A stretch of 64,000 nucleotides of DNA from NCBI RefSeq assembly GCF_029227915.1, contig NC_079887.1:27961650-28025649 (forward strand), written 5' to 3'. A program made the translations under genes and the position numbers. The notes beneath the pieces are model-generated. The model saw only the letters and a list, made by a program, of their open reading frames with translations. It had not been told where the DNA came from and did not search any database. Source of the stretch: Hydractinia symbiolongicarpus (taxonomy: Eukaryota; Cnidaria; Hydrozoa; Anthoathecata; Hydractiniidae). This document shows positions 1 to 12,500 of this stretch, piece by piece. Numbering within the stretch: position 1 is the first letter of the stretch; every line of letters begins with the position of its first letter.

Positions 1-202
1 AAAGTATACAAAGAAAGTACCCAGGTAGTAAACTCCTTTCCAGAACGATTTTTTAAATTATTTTTTCACCACTAAAACGCATAAGACTTGTAGTTTTTAA
101 AAGTGTTTTCACTTTTGATGAGACGCTGAATAAAAGAAGTTTAATCGCCGGCAAACGAAAACCCGCGATTTCCCGTAAATCCCGGCTTGGCCCGTATAGT
201 CA

Positions 203-404
203 AAAGTATACAAAGAAAGTACCCAGGGAGTAAACTCATTTCCCGAACGATTTTTTAAATTATTTTTTCACCACTAAAACGCATGAGACTTGTAGTTTTC
301 AAAAATGTTTTCATTTTTGATGAGACGCTTAATAAAAGAAGTTTAATCGCCGGCAAACAAAAACCCGCGTTTTCCCGTAAATCCCGGCTTGGCCCGTATA
401 GTCA
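203..404. repeat. Reference monomer of the satellite
   Basis: A single 202-bp monomer chosen as a guide. In order it holds: GTATAC palindrome; GTACCCAGGGAGTAAACTC; an A/T block of two T6 runs around AAATTA; CACCACTAAAACGC; a perfect dyad at 299-320; GATGAGACGC; GCCGGC palindrome; a CpG-rich end (CCCGCG, CCCGTAAATCCCGG); and CCCGTATAGTC. The reference composition is about 38% GC with about 12 CpG, more than about 7 expected from base content. The length is not a multiple of three. Confidence 0.9.
299..320. other. Perfect 22-bp dyad in the monomer (example)
   Basis: Arms TCAAAAATG and CATTTTTGA flank a TTTT loop, so nine base pairs can form on either strand. The same dyad, or a close variant, lies at this point of most monomers. 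In one variant (705-722 and 99-116, for example) both arms change together to AAAAGTG and CACTTTT, keeping a seven-pair stem. It could be a cruciform-forming site or a binding site for a dimeric protein; neither is shown. Confidence 0.75.
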
Positions 405-744
405 AAAGTATACAAAGAAAGTACCGACGGAGTAAACTCATTTCCCGAACGATTTTTTAAATTATTTTTTCACCACTAAAACGCATGAGACTTGTAGTTT
501 TCAAAAATGTTTTCATTTTTGATGAGACGCTGAATAAAAGCAGTTTAATCGCCGGCAAACGAAAACCTGCGATTTCCCTATATCCCGGACTCGGCCCGTA
601 TAGTCAAAAGTATACAAAGAAAGTACCCAGGTAGTAAACTCCTTTCCAGAACGATTTTTTAAATTATTTTTTCACCACTAAAACGCATAAGACTTGTAGT
701 TTTTAAAAGTGTTTTCACTTTTGATGAGACGCTGAATAAAAGAA

Positions 745-3519
745 GTTTAATCGCCGGCAAACGAAAACCCGCGATTTCCCGTAAATCCCGGGCTTGGCCC
801 GTATAGTCAAAAGTATACAAAGAAAGTACCCAGGGAGTAAACTCATTTCCCGAACGATTTTTTATATTATTTTTTTACCACTATACGCATGAGACTTGTA
901 GTTTTCAAAAATATTTTCATATTTGATGGGACGCTGAATAAAAGAAGTTTAATTGCCGGCAAACGAAAATCCCCGATTTCCCGTAAATCCCGGACTCGGC
1001 CCGTATAGTCAAAAGTATACAAAGAAAGTACCCAGGGAGTAAACTCATTTCCAGAACGATTTTTTAAATTATTTTTTCACCACTAAAACGCATAAGACTT
1101 GTAGTTTTTAAAAATGTTTTCATTATTGATAAGACGCTGAATAAAAGAAGTTTAATCGCCGGCAAACGAAAACCCGCGATTTCCCGTAAATCCCGGCTTG
1201 GCCCGTATAGTCAAAAGTATACAAAGAAAGTACCCAGGGAGTAAACTCATTTCCCGAACGATTTTTTAAATTATTTTTTCACCACTAAAACGCATGAGAC
1301 TTGTAGTTTTCAAAAATATTTTCATTTTTGATGAGACGCTGAATAAAAGCAGTTTAATCGCCGGCAAACAAAAACCTGCTATTTCCCTAAATCCTGGACT
1401 CGGCCCGTATAGTCAAAAGTATACAAAGAAAGTACCCAGGTAGTAAACTCATTTCCAGAACGATTTTTTAAATTATTTTTTCACCACTAAAACGCATAAG
1501 ACTTGTAGTTTTTAAAAATGTTTTCACTTTTGATGAGACGCTGAGTAAAAGAAGTTTAATCGCCGGCAAACAAAAACCCGCGATTTCCCGTAAATCCCGG
1601 GCTTGGCCCGTATAGTCAAAAGTATACAAAGAAAGTACCCAGGGAGTAAACTCATTTCCCGAACGATTTTTTATATTATTTTTTTACCACTAAACGCATG
1701 AGACTTGTAGTTTTCAAAAATATTTTCATATTTGATGGGACGCTGAATAAAAGAAGTTTAATTGCCGGCAAACGAAAATCCGCGATTTCCCGTAAATCCC
1801 GGACTCGGCCCGTATAGTCAAAAGTATACAAAGAAAATACCCAGGGAGTAAACTCATTTCCAGAACGATTTTTTAAATTATTTTTTCACCACTAAAACGC
1901 ATAAGACTTGTAGTTTTTAAAAATGTTTTCATTTTTGATAAGACGCTGAATAAAAGAAGTTTAATCGCCGGCAAACGAAAACCCGCGATTTCCCGTAAAT
2001 CCCGGCTTGGCCCGTATAGTCAAAAGTATACAAAGAAAGTACCCAGGGAGTAAACTCATTTCCCGAACGATTTTTTAAATTATTTTTTCACCACTAAAAC
2101 GCATAAGACTTGTAGTTTTTAAAAATGTTTTCACTTTTGATGAGACGCTGAGTAAAAGAAGTTTAATCGCCGGCAAACAAAAACCCGCGATTTCCCGTAA
2201 ATCCCGGGCTTGGCCCGTATAGTCAAAAGTATACAAAGAAAGTACCCAGGGAGTAAACTCATTTCCCGAACGATTTTTTATATTATTTTTTTACCACTAA
2301 ACGCATGAGACTTGTAGTTTTCAAAAATATTTTCATATTTGATGGGACGCTGAATAAAAGAAGTTTAATTGCCGGCAAACGAAAATCCCCGATTTCCCGT
2401 AAATCCCGGACTCGGCCCGTATAGTCAAAAGTATACAAAGAAAGTACCCAGGGAGTAAACTCATTTCCAGAACGATTTTTTAAATTATTTTTTCACCACT
2501 AAAACGCATAAGACTTGTAGTTTTTAAAAATGTTTTCATTATTGATAAGACGCTGAATAAAAGAAGTTTAATCGCCGGCAAACGAAAACCCGCGATTTCC
2601 CGTAAATCCCGGCTTGGCCCGTATAGTCAAAAGTATACAAAGAAAGTACCCAGGGAGTAAACTCATTTCCCGAACGATTTTTTAAATTATTTTTTCACCA
2701 CTAAAACGCATGAGACTTGTAGTTTTCAAAAATATTTTCATTTTTGATGAGACGCTGAATAAAAGCAGTTTAATCGCCGGCAAACAAAAACCTGCTATTT
2801 CCCTAAATCCTGGACTCGGCCCGTATAGTCAAAAGTATACAAAGAAAGTACCCAGGTAGTAAACTCATTTCCAGAACGATTTTTTAAATTATTTTTTCAC
2901 CACTAAAACGCATAAGACTTGTAGTTTTTAAAAATGTTTTCACTTTTGATGAGACGCTGAGTAAAAGAAGTTTAATCGCCGGCAAACAAAAACCCGCGAT
3001 TTCCCGTAAATCCCGGGCTTGGCCCGTATAGTCAAAAGTATACAAAGAAAGTACCCAGGGAGTAAACTCATTTCCCGAACGATTTTTTATATTATTTTTT
3101 TACCACTAAACGCATGAGACTTGTAGTTTTCAAAAATATTTTCATATTTGATGGGACGCTGAATAAAAGAAGTTTAATTGCCGGCAAACGAAAATCCGCG
3201 ATTTCCCGTAAATCCCGGACTCGGCCCGTATAGTCAAAAGTATACAAAGAAAATACCCAGGGAGTAAACTCATTTCCAGAACGATTTTTTAAATTATTTT
3301 TTCACCACTAAAACGCATAAGACTTGTAGTTTTTAAAAATGTTTTCATTTTTGATAAGACGCTGAATAAAAGAAGTTTAATCGCCGGCAAACGAAAACCC
3401 GCGATTTCCCGTAAATCCCGGCTTGGCCCGTATAGTCAAAAGTATACAAAGAAAGTACCCAGGGAGTAAACTCATTTCCCGAACGATTTTTTAAATTATT
3501 TTTTCACCACTAAAACGCA
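745..3519. repeat. 7-monomer higher-order repeat, 1,416 bp, two copies
   Basis: Marks recur at 1,416 bp: CATTATTGAT at 1,121 and 2,537, CCTGCTATTTCCC at 1,375 and 2,791, and AAGAAAATAC at 1,831 and 3,247. Homology begins near 745 and fails at about 2,103/3,519. The whole block is carried again in the 6,065-bp copy at about 6,810-9,584, so this duplication is the older of the two. Confidence 0.88.
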
Positions 3520-6500
3520 TGAGACTTGTAGTTTTCAAAAATGTTTTCATTTTTGATGAGACGCTTAATAAAAGAAGTTTAATCGCCGGCAAACAAAAAC
3601 CCGCGTTTTCCCGTAAATCCCGGCTTGGCCCGTATAGTCAAAAGTATACAAAGAAAGTACCGAGGGAGTAAACTTATTTCCCGAACGATTTTTTAAATTA
3701 TTTTTTCACCACTAAAACGCATTAGACTTGTAGTTTTCAAAAATGTTTTCATTTTTGATGAGACGCTGAATAAAAGCAGTTTAATCGCCGGCAAACGAAA
3801 ACCTGCGATTTCCCTATATCCCGGACTCGGCCCGTATAGTCAAAAGTATACAAAGAAAGTACCCAGGTAGTAAACTCATTTCCAGAACGATTTTTTAAAT
3901 TATTTTTTCACCACTAAAACGCATAAGACTTGTAGTTTTTAAAAGTGTTTTCACTTTTGATGAGACGCTGAATAAAAGAAGTTTAATCGCCGGCAAACGA
4001 AAACCCGCGATTTCCCGTAAATCCCGGGCTTGGCCCGTATAGTCAAAAGTATACAAAGAAAGTACCCAGGGAGTAAACTCATTTCCCGAACGATTTTTTA
4101 TATTATTTTTTTACCACTAAACGCATGAGACTTGTAGTTTTCAAAAATATTTTCATATTTGATGGGACGCTGAATAAAAGAAGTTTATTTGCCGGCAAAC
4201 GAAAATCCCCGATTTCCCGTAAATCCCGGACTCGGCCCGTATAGTCAAAAGTATACAAAGAAAGTACCCAGGGAGTAAACTCATTTCCAGAACGATTTTT
4301 TAAATTATTTTTTCACCACTAAAACGCATAAGACTTGTAGTTTTTAAAAATGTTTTCATTATTGATAAGACCCTGAATAAAAGAAGTTTAATCGCCGGCA
4401 AACGAAAACCCGCGATTTCCCGTAAATCCCGGCTTGGCCCGTATAGTCAAAAGTATACATAGAAAGTACCCAGGGAGTAAACCCATTTCCCGAACGATTT
4501 TTTAAATTATTTTTTCACCACTAAAACGCATGAGACTTGTAGTTTTCAAAAATGTTTTCATTTTTGATGAGACGCTGAATAAAAGAAGTTTAATCGCCGG
4601 CAAACGAAAACCCGCGATTTCCCGTAAATCCCGGCTTGGCCCGTATAGTCAAAAGTATACAAAGAAAGTACCCAGGGAGTAAACTCATTTCCCAAACGAT
4701 TTTTTAAATTATTTTTTCACCACTAAAACGCATGAGACTTGTAGTTTTCAAAAATGTTTTCATTTTTGATGAGACGCTTAATAAAAGAAGTTTAATCGCC
4801 GGCAAACAAAAACCCGCGTTTTCCCGTAAATCCCGGCTTGGCCCGTATAGTCAAAATTATACAAAGAAAGTACCCAGGGAGTAAACTTATTTCCCGAACG
4901 ATTTTTTAAATTATTTTTTCACCACTAAAACGCATGAGACTTGTAGTTTTCAAAAATGTTTTCATTTTTGATGAGACGCTGAATAAAAGCAGTTTAATCG
5001 CCGGCAAACGAAAACCTGCGATTTCCCTATATCCCGGACTCGGCCCGTATAGTCAAAAGTATACAAAGAAAGTACCCAGGTAGTAAACTCATTTCCAGAA
5101 CGATTTTTTAAATTATTTTTTCACCACTAAAACGCATAAGACTTCTAGTTTTTAAAAGTGTTTTCACTTTTGATGAGACGCTGAATAAATGAAGTTTAAT
5201 CGCCGGCAAACGAAAACCCGCGATTTCCCGTAAATCCCGGGCTTGGCCCGTATAGTCAAAAGTATACAAAGAAAGTACCCAGGGAGTAAACTCATTTCCC
5301 GAACGATTTTTTATATTATTTTTTTACCACTAAACGCATGAGACTTGTAGTTTTCAAAAATATTTTCATATTTGATGGGACGCTGAATAAAAGAAGTTTA
5401 ATTGCCGGCAAACGAAAATCCCCGATTTCCCGTAAATCCCGGACTCGGCCCGTATAGTCAAAAGTATACAAAGAAAGTACCCAGGGAGTAAACTCATTTC
5501 CCGAACGATTTTTTATATTATTTTTTTACCACTAAACGCATGAGACTTGTAGTTTTTAAAAATGTTTTCATTTTTGATAAGACGCTGAATAAAAGAAGTT
5601 TAATCGCCGGCAAACGAAAACCCGCGATTTCCCGTAAATCCCGGCTTGGCCCGTATAGTCAAAAGTATACAAAGAAAGTACCCAGGGAGTAAACTCATTT
5701 CCCGAACGATTTTTTAAATTATTTTTTCACCACTAAAACGCATGAGACTTGTAGTTTTCAAAAATGTTTTCATTTTTGATGAGACGCCTAATAAAAGAGG
5801 TTTAATCGCCGGCAAACAAAAACCCGCGTTTTCCCGTAAATCCCGGCTTGGCCCGTATAGTTAAAAGTATACAAAGAAAGTACCGAGGGAGTAAACTCAT
5901 TTCCCGAACGATTTTTTAAATTATTTTTTCACCACTAAAACGCATGAGACTTGTAGTTTTCAAAAATGTTTTCATTTTTGATGAGACGCTGAATAAAAGC
6001 AGTTTAATCGCCGGCAAACGAAAACCTGCGATTTCCCTATATCCCGGACTTGGCCCGTATAGTCAAAAGTATACAAAGAAAGTACCCAGGTAGTAAACTC
6101 CTTTCCAGAACGATTTTTTAAATTATTTTTTCACCACTAAAACGCATAAGACTTGTAGTTTTTAAAAGTGTTTTCACTTTTGATGAGACGCTGAATAAAA
6201 GAAGTTTAATCGCCGGCAAACGAAAACCCGCGATTTCCCGTAAATCCCGGCTTGGCCCGTATAGTCAAAAGTATACAAAGAAAGTACCCAGGGAGTAAAC
6301 TCATTTCCCGAACGATTTTTTAAATTATTTTTTCACCACTAAAACGCATGAGACTTGTAGTTTTCAAAAATGTTTTCATTTTTGATGAGACGCTTAATAA
6401 AAGAAGTTTAATCGCCGGCAAACAAAAACCCGCGTTTTCCCGTAAATCCCGGCTTGGCCCGTATAGTCAAAAGTATACAAAGAAAGTACCGACGGAGTAA

Positions 6501-6809
6501 ACTCATTTCCCGAACGATTTTTTAAATTATTTTTTCACCACTAAAACGCATGAGACTTGTAGTTTTCAAAAATGTTTTCATTTTTGATGAGACGCTGAAT
6601 AAAAGCAGTTTAATCGCCGGCAAACGAAAACCTGCGATTTCCCTATATCCCGGACTCGGCCCGTATAGTCAAAAGTATACAAAGAAAGTACCCAGGTAGT
6701 AAACTCCTTTCCAGAACGATTTTTTAAATTATTTTTTCACCACTAAAACGCATAAGACTTGTAGTTTTTAAAAGTGTTTTCACTTTTGATGAGACGCTGA
6801 ATAAAAGAA

Positions 6810-9584
6810 GTTTAATCGCCGGCAAACGAAAACCCGCGATTTCCCGTAAATCCCGGGCTTGGCCCGTATAGTCAAAAGTATACAAAGAAAGTACCCAGGG
6901 AGTAAACTCATTTCCCGAACGATTTTTTATATTATTTTTTTACCACTAAACGCATGAGACTTGTAGTTTTCAAAAATATTTTCATATTTGATGGGACGCT
7001 GAATAAAAGAAGTTTAATTGCCGGCAAACGAAAATCCCCGATTTCCCGTAAATCCCGGACTCGGCCCGTATAGTCAAAAGTATACAAAGAAAGTACCCAG
7101 GGAGTAAACTCATTTCCAGAACGATTTTTTAAATTATTTTTTCACCACTAAAACGCATAAGACTTGTAGTTTTTAAAAATGTTTTCATTATTGATAAGAC
7201 GCTGAATAAAAGAAGTTTAATCGCCGGCAAACGAAAACCCGCGATTTCCCGTAAATCCCGGCTTGGCCCGTATAGTCAAAAGTATACAAAGAAAGTACCC
7301 AGGGAGTAAACTCATTTCCCGAACGATTTTTTAAATTATTTTTTCACCACTAAAACGCATGAGACTTGTAGTTTTCAAAAATATTTTCATTTTTGATGAG
7401 ACGCTGAATAAAAGCAGTTTAATCGCCGGCAAACAAAAACCTGCTATTTCCCTAAATCCTGGACCCGGCCCGTATAGTCAAAAGTATACAAAGAAAGTAC
7501 CCAGGTAGTAAACTCATTTCCAGAACGATTTTTTAAATTATTTTTTCACCACTAAAACGCATAAGACTTGTAGTTTTTAAAAATGTTTTCACTTTTGATG
7601 AGACGCTGAGTAAAAGAAGTTTAATCGCCGGCAAACAAAAACCCGCGATTTCCCGTAAATCCCGGGCTTGGCCCGTATAGTCAAAAGTATACAAAGAAAG
7701 TACCCAGGGAGTAAACTCATTTCCCGAACGATTTTTTATATTATTTTTTTACCACTAAACGCATGAGACTTGTAGTTTTCAAAAATATTTTCATATTTGA
7801 TGGGACGCTGAATAAAAGAAGTTTAATTGCCGGCAAACGAAAATCCGCGATTTCCCGTAAATCCCGGACTCGGCCCGTATAGTCAAAAGTATACAAAGAA
7901 AATACCCAGGGAGTAAACTCATTTCCAGAACGATTTTTTAAATTATTTTTTCACCACTAAAACGCATAAGACTTGTAGTTTTTAAAAATGTTTTCATTTT
8001 TGATAAGACGCTGAATAAAAGAAGTTTAATCGCCGGCAAACGAAAACCCGCGATTTCCCGTAAATCCCGGCTTGGCCCGTATAGTCAAAAGTATACAAAG
8101 AAAGTACCCAGGGAGTAAACTCATTTCCCGAACGATTTTTTAAATTATTTTTTCACCACTAAAACGCATAAGACTTGTAGTTTTTAAAAATGTTTTCACT
8201 TTTGATGAGACGCTGAGTAAAAGAAGTTTAATCGCCGGCAAACAAAAACCCGCGATTTCCCGTAAATCCCGGGCTTGGCCCGTATAGTCAAAAGTATACA
8301 AAGAAAGTACCCAGGGAGTAAACTCATTTCCCGAACGATTTTTTATATTATTTTTTTACCACTAAACGCATGAGACTTGTAGTTTTCAAAAATATTTTCA
8401 TATTTGATGGGACGCTGAATAAAAGAAGTTTAATTGCCGGCAAACGAAAATCCCCGATTTCCCGTAAATCCCGGACTCGGCCCGTATAGTCAAAAGTATA
8501 CAAAGAAAGTACCCAGGGAGTAAACTCATTTCCAGAACGATTTTTTAAATTATTTTTTCACCACTAAAACGCATAAGACTTGTAGTTTTTAAAAATGTTT
8601 TCATTATTGATAAGACGCTGAATAAAAGAAGTTTAATCGCCGGCAAACGAAAACCCGCGATTTCCCGTAAATCCCGGCTTGGCCCGTATAGTCAAAAGTA
8701 TACAAAGAAAGTACCCAGGGAGTAAACTCATTTCCCGAACGATTTTTTAAATTATTTTTTCACCACTAAAACGCATGAGACTTGTAGTTTTCAAAAATAT
8801 TTTCATTTTTGATGAGACGCTGAATAAAAGCAGTTTAATCGCCGGCAAACAAAAACCTGCTATTTCCCTAAATCCTGGACTCGGCCCGTATAGTCAAAAG
8901 TATACAAAGAAAGTACCCAGGTAGTAAACTCATTTCCAGAACGATTTTTTAAATTATTTTTTCACCACTAAAACGCATAAGACTTGTAGTTTTTAAAAAT
9001 GTTTTCACTTTTGATGAGACGCTGAGTAAAAGAAGTTTAATCGCCGGCAAACAAAAACCCGCGATTTCCCGTAAATCCCAGGCTTGGCCCGTATAGTCAA
9101 AAGTATACAAAGAAAGTACCCAGGGAGTAAACTCATTTCCAGAACGATTTTTTATATTATTTTTTTACCACTAAACGCATGAGACTTGTAGTTTTCAAAA
9201 ATATTTTCATATTTGATGGGACGCTGAATAAAAGAAGTTTAATTGCCGGCAAACGAAAATCCGCGATTTCCCGTAAATCCCGGACTCGGCCCGTATAGTC
9301 AAAAGTATACAAAGAAAATACCCAGGGAGTAAACTCATTTCCAGAACGATTTTTTAAATTATTTTTTCACCACTAAAACGCATAAGACTTGTAGTTTTTA
9401 AAAATGTTTTCATTTTTGATAAGACGCTGAATAAAAGAAGTTTAATCGCCGGCAAACGAAAACCCGCGATTTCCCGTAAATCCCGGCTTGGCCCGTATAG
9501 TCAAAAGTATACAAAGAAAGTACCCAGGGAGTAAACTCATTTCCCGAACGATTTTTTAAATTATTTTTTCACCACTAAAACGCA
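6810..9584. repeat. Second copy of the 1,416-bp 7-monomer block
   Basis: This is the 745-3,519 block shifted by 6,065 bp. The same rare marks recur, for example CATTATTGAT at 7,186 and the AAGAAAATAC form near 7,896 and 9,312. It shows a nested history: a seven-monomer duplication first, then a thirty-monomer duplication over it. A few private changes exist, such as CATTTCCAGAACG next to a V-class monomer near 9,145. Confidence 0.85.
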
Positions 9585-12500
9585 TGAGACTTGTAGTTTT
9601 CAAAAATGTTTTCATTTTTGATGAGACGCTTAATAAAAGAAGTTTAATCGCCGGCAAACAAAAACCCGCGTTTTCCCGTAAATCCCGGCTTGGCCCGTAT
9701 AGTCAAAAGTATACAAAGAAAGTACCGAGGGAGTAAACTTATTTCCCGAACGATTTTTTAAATTATTTTTTCACCACTAAAACGCATTAGACTTGTAGTT
9801 TTCAAAAATGTTTTCATTTTTGATGAGACGCTGAATAAAAGCAGTTTAATCGCCGGCAAACGAAAACCTGCGATTTCCCTATATCCCGGACTCGGCCCGT
9901 ATAGTCAAAAGTATACAAAGAAAGTACCCAGGTAGTAAACTCATTTCCAGAACGATTTTTTAAATTATTTTTTCACCACTAAAACGCATAAGACTTGTAG
10001 TTTTTAAAAGTGTTTTCACTTTTGATGAGACGCTGAATAAAAGAAGTTTAATCGCCGGCAAACGAAAACCCGCGATTTCCCGTAAATCCCGGGCTTGGCC
10101 CGTATAGTCAAAAGTATACAAAGAAAGTACCCAGGGAGTAAACTCATTTCCCGAACGATTTTTTATATTATTTTTTTACCACTAAACGCATGAGACTTGT
10201 AGTTTTCAAAAATATTTTCATATTTGATGGGACGCTGAATAAAAGAAGTTTATTTGCCGGCAAACGAAAATCCCCGATTTCCCGTAAATCCCGGACTCGG
10301 CCCGTATAGTCAAAAGTATACAAAGAAAGTACCCAGGGAGTAAATTCATTTCCAGAACGATTTTTTAAATTATTTTTTCACCACTAAAACGCATAAGACT
10401 TGTAGTTTTTAAAAATGTTTTCATTATTGATAAGACCCTGAATAAAAGAAGTTTAATCGCCGGCAAACGAAAACCCGCGATTTCCCGTAAATCCCGGCTT
10501 GGCCCGTATAGTCAAAAGTATACATAGAAAGTACCCAGGGAGTAAACCCATTTCCCGAACGATTTTTTAAATTATTTTTTCACCACTAAAACGCATGAGA
10601 CTTGTAGTTTTCAAAAATGTTTTCATTTTTGATGAGACGCTGAATAAAAGAAGTTTAATCGCCGGCAAACGAAAACCCGCGATTTCCCGTAAATCCCGGC
10701 TTGGCCCGTATAGTCAAAAGTATACAAAGAAAGTACCCAGGGAGTAAACTCATTTCCCAAACGATTTTTTAAATTATTTTTTCACCACTAAAACGCATGA
10801 GACTTGTAGTTTTCAAAAATGTTTTCATTTTTGATGAGACGCTTAATAAAAGAAGTTTAATCGCCGGCAAACAAAAACCCGCGTTTTCCCGTAAATCCCG
10901 GCTTGGCCCGTATAGTCAAAATTATACAAAGAAAGTACCCAGGGAGTAAACTTATTTCCCGAACGATTTTTTAAATTATTTTTTCACCACTAAAACGCAT
11001 GAGACTTGTAGTTTTCAAAAATGTTTTCATTTTTGATGAGACGCTGAATAAAAGCAGTTTAATCGCCGGCAAACGAAAACCTGCGATTTCCCTATATCCC
11101 GGACTCGGCCCGTATAGTCAAAAGTATACAAAGAAAGTACCCAGGTAGTAAACTCATTTCCAGAACGATTTTTTAAATTATTTTTTCACCACTAAAACGC
11201 ATAAGACTTCTAGTTTTTAAAAGTGTTTTCACTTTTGATGAGACGCTGAATAAATGAAGTTTAATCGCCGGCAAACGAAAACCCGCGATTTCCCGTAAAT
11301 CCCGGGCTTGGCCCGTATAGTCAAAAGTATACAAAGAAAGTACCCAGGGAGTAAACTCATTTCCCGAACGATTTTTTATATTATTTTTTTACCACTAAAC
11401 GCATGAGACTTGTAGTTTTCAAAAATATTTTCATATTTGATGGGACGCTGAATAAAAGAAGTTTAATTGCCGGCAAACGAAAATCCCCGATTTCCCGTAA
11501 ATCCCGGACTCGGCCCGTATAGTCAAAAGTATACAAAGAAAGTACCCAGGGAGTAAACTCATTTCCCGAACGATTTTTTATATTATTTTTTTACCACTAA
11601 ACGCATGAGACTTGTAGTTTTCAAAAATATTTTCATATTTGATGGGACGCTGAATAAAAGAAGTTTAATTGCCGGCAAACGAAAATCCGCGATTTCCCGT
11701 TAATCCCGGACTCGGCCCATAAGTCAAAAGTATACAAAGAAAGTACCCAGGGAGTAAACTCATATCCAGAACGATTTTTTAAATTATTTTTTCACCACTA
11801 AAACGCATAAGACTTGTAGTTTTTAAAAATGTTTTCATTTTTGATGAGACGCTGAATAAAAGAAGTTTAATCGCCGGCAAACGAAAACCCGCGATTTCCC
11901 GTAAATCCCGGCTTGGCCCGTATAGTCAAAAGTATACAAAGAAAGTACCCAGGGAGTAAACTCATTTCCCGAACGATTTTTTAAATTTTTTTTTCACCAC
12001 TAAAACGCATGAGACTTGTAGTTTTAAAAAATGTTTTTATTTTTGATGAGACGCTTAATGAAAGAGGTTTAATCGCCGGAAAACGAAAACCCGCGATTTC
12101 CCGTAAATCACGGGCTTGGCCCGTATATTCGAATGTATACAAAGAAAGTATCCTGTGAGTAAACTCATTTCCAGAACGATTTTTTAAATTATTTTTTCAC
12201 CACTAAAACGCATCAGACTTGTAGTTTTTAAAAATGTTTTCATTTTTGATGAGACGCTGAATAAAAGAAGTTTAATCGCCGGCAAACGAAAACCCGCGAT
12301 TTCCCGTAAATTCCGGCTTGGCCCGTATAGTCAAAAGTATACAAAGAAAGTACCCAGGGAGTAAACTCATTTCCCGAACGATTTTTTAAATTATTTTTTC
12401 ACCACTAAAACGCATGAGACTTGTAGTTGTCAAAAATGTTTTCATTTTTGATGAGACGCTGAATAAAAGCAGTTTAATCGCCGGCAAACGAAAACCTGCG

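Larger units (their letters stand above)
1..11620. repeat. 30-monomer tandem duplication, offset 6,065 bp
   Basis: Copy 1 is about 1-5,555 (possibly starting before the window) and copy 2 about 6,066-11,620. Rare shared marks at exactly this offset include CCGACGGAG (425 and 6,490), CATTATTGAT (1,121 and 7,186), ACATAGAAAG (near 4,457 and 10,522), TCAAAATTAT (4,851 and 10,916) and GACTTCTAG (near 5,150 and 11,214). Homology stops at about 5,555/11,620, where copy 1 contains a chimeric monomer. Few differences are seen between copies, so the event looks recent. Confidence 0.92.

Noticed and set aside
150-200. CENP-B box in the satellite (minus-strand TTCGTTTGCCGG)
   Set aside because: The required A and the CGGG half are not in place; only TTCG is shared with the known motif.
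310-380. Hammerhead ribozyme in the monomer (TGATGAG followed by CGAAA)
   Set aside because: The core pieces are in the right order, but the base before TGATGA is T rather than C, the intervening sequence does not form stem II, and I find no stem III partner or cleavage triplet. A covariance search would settle it.
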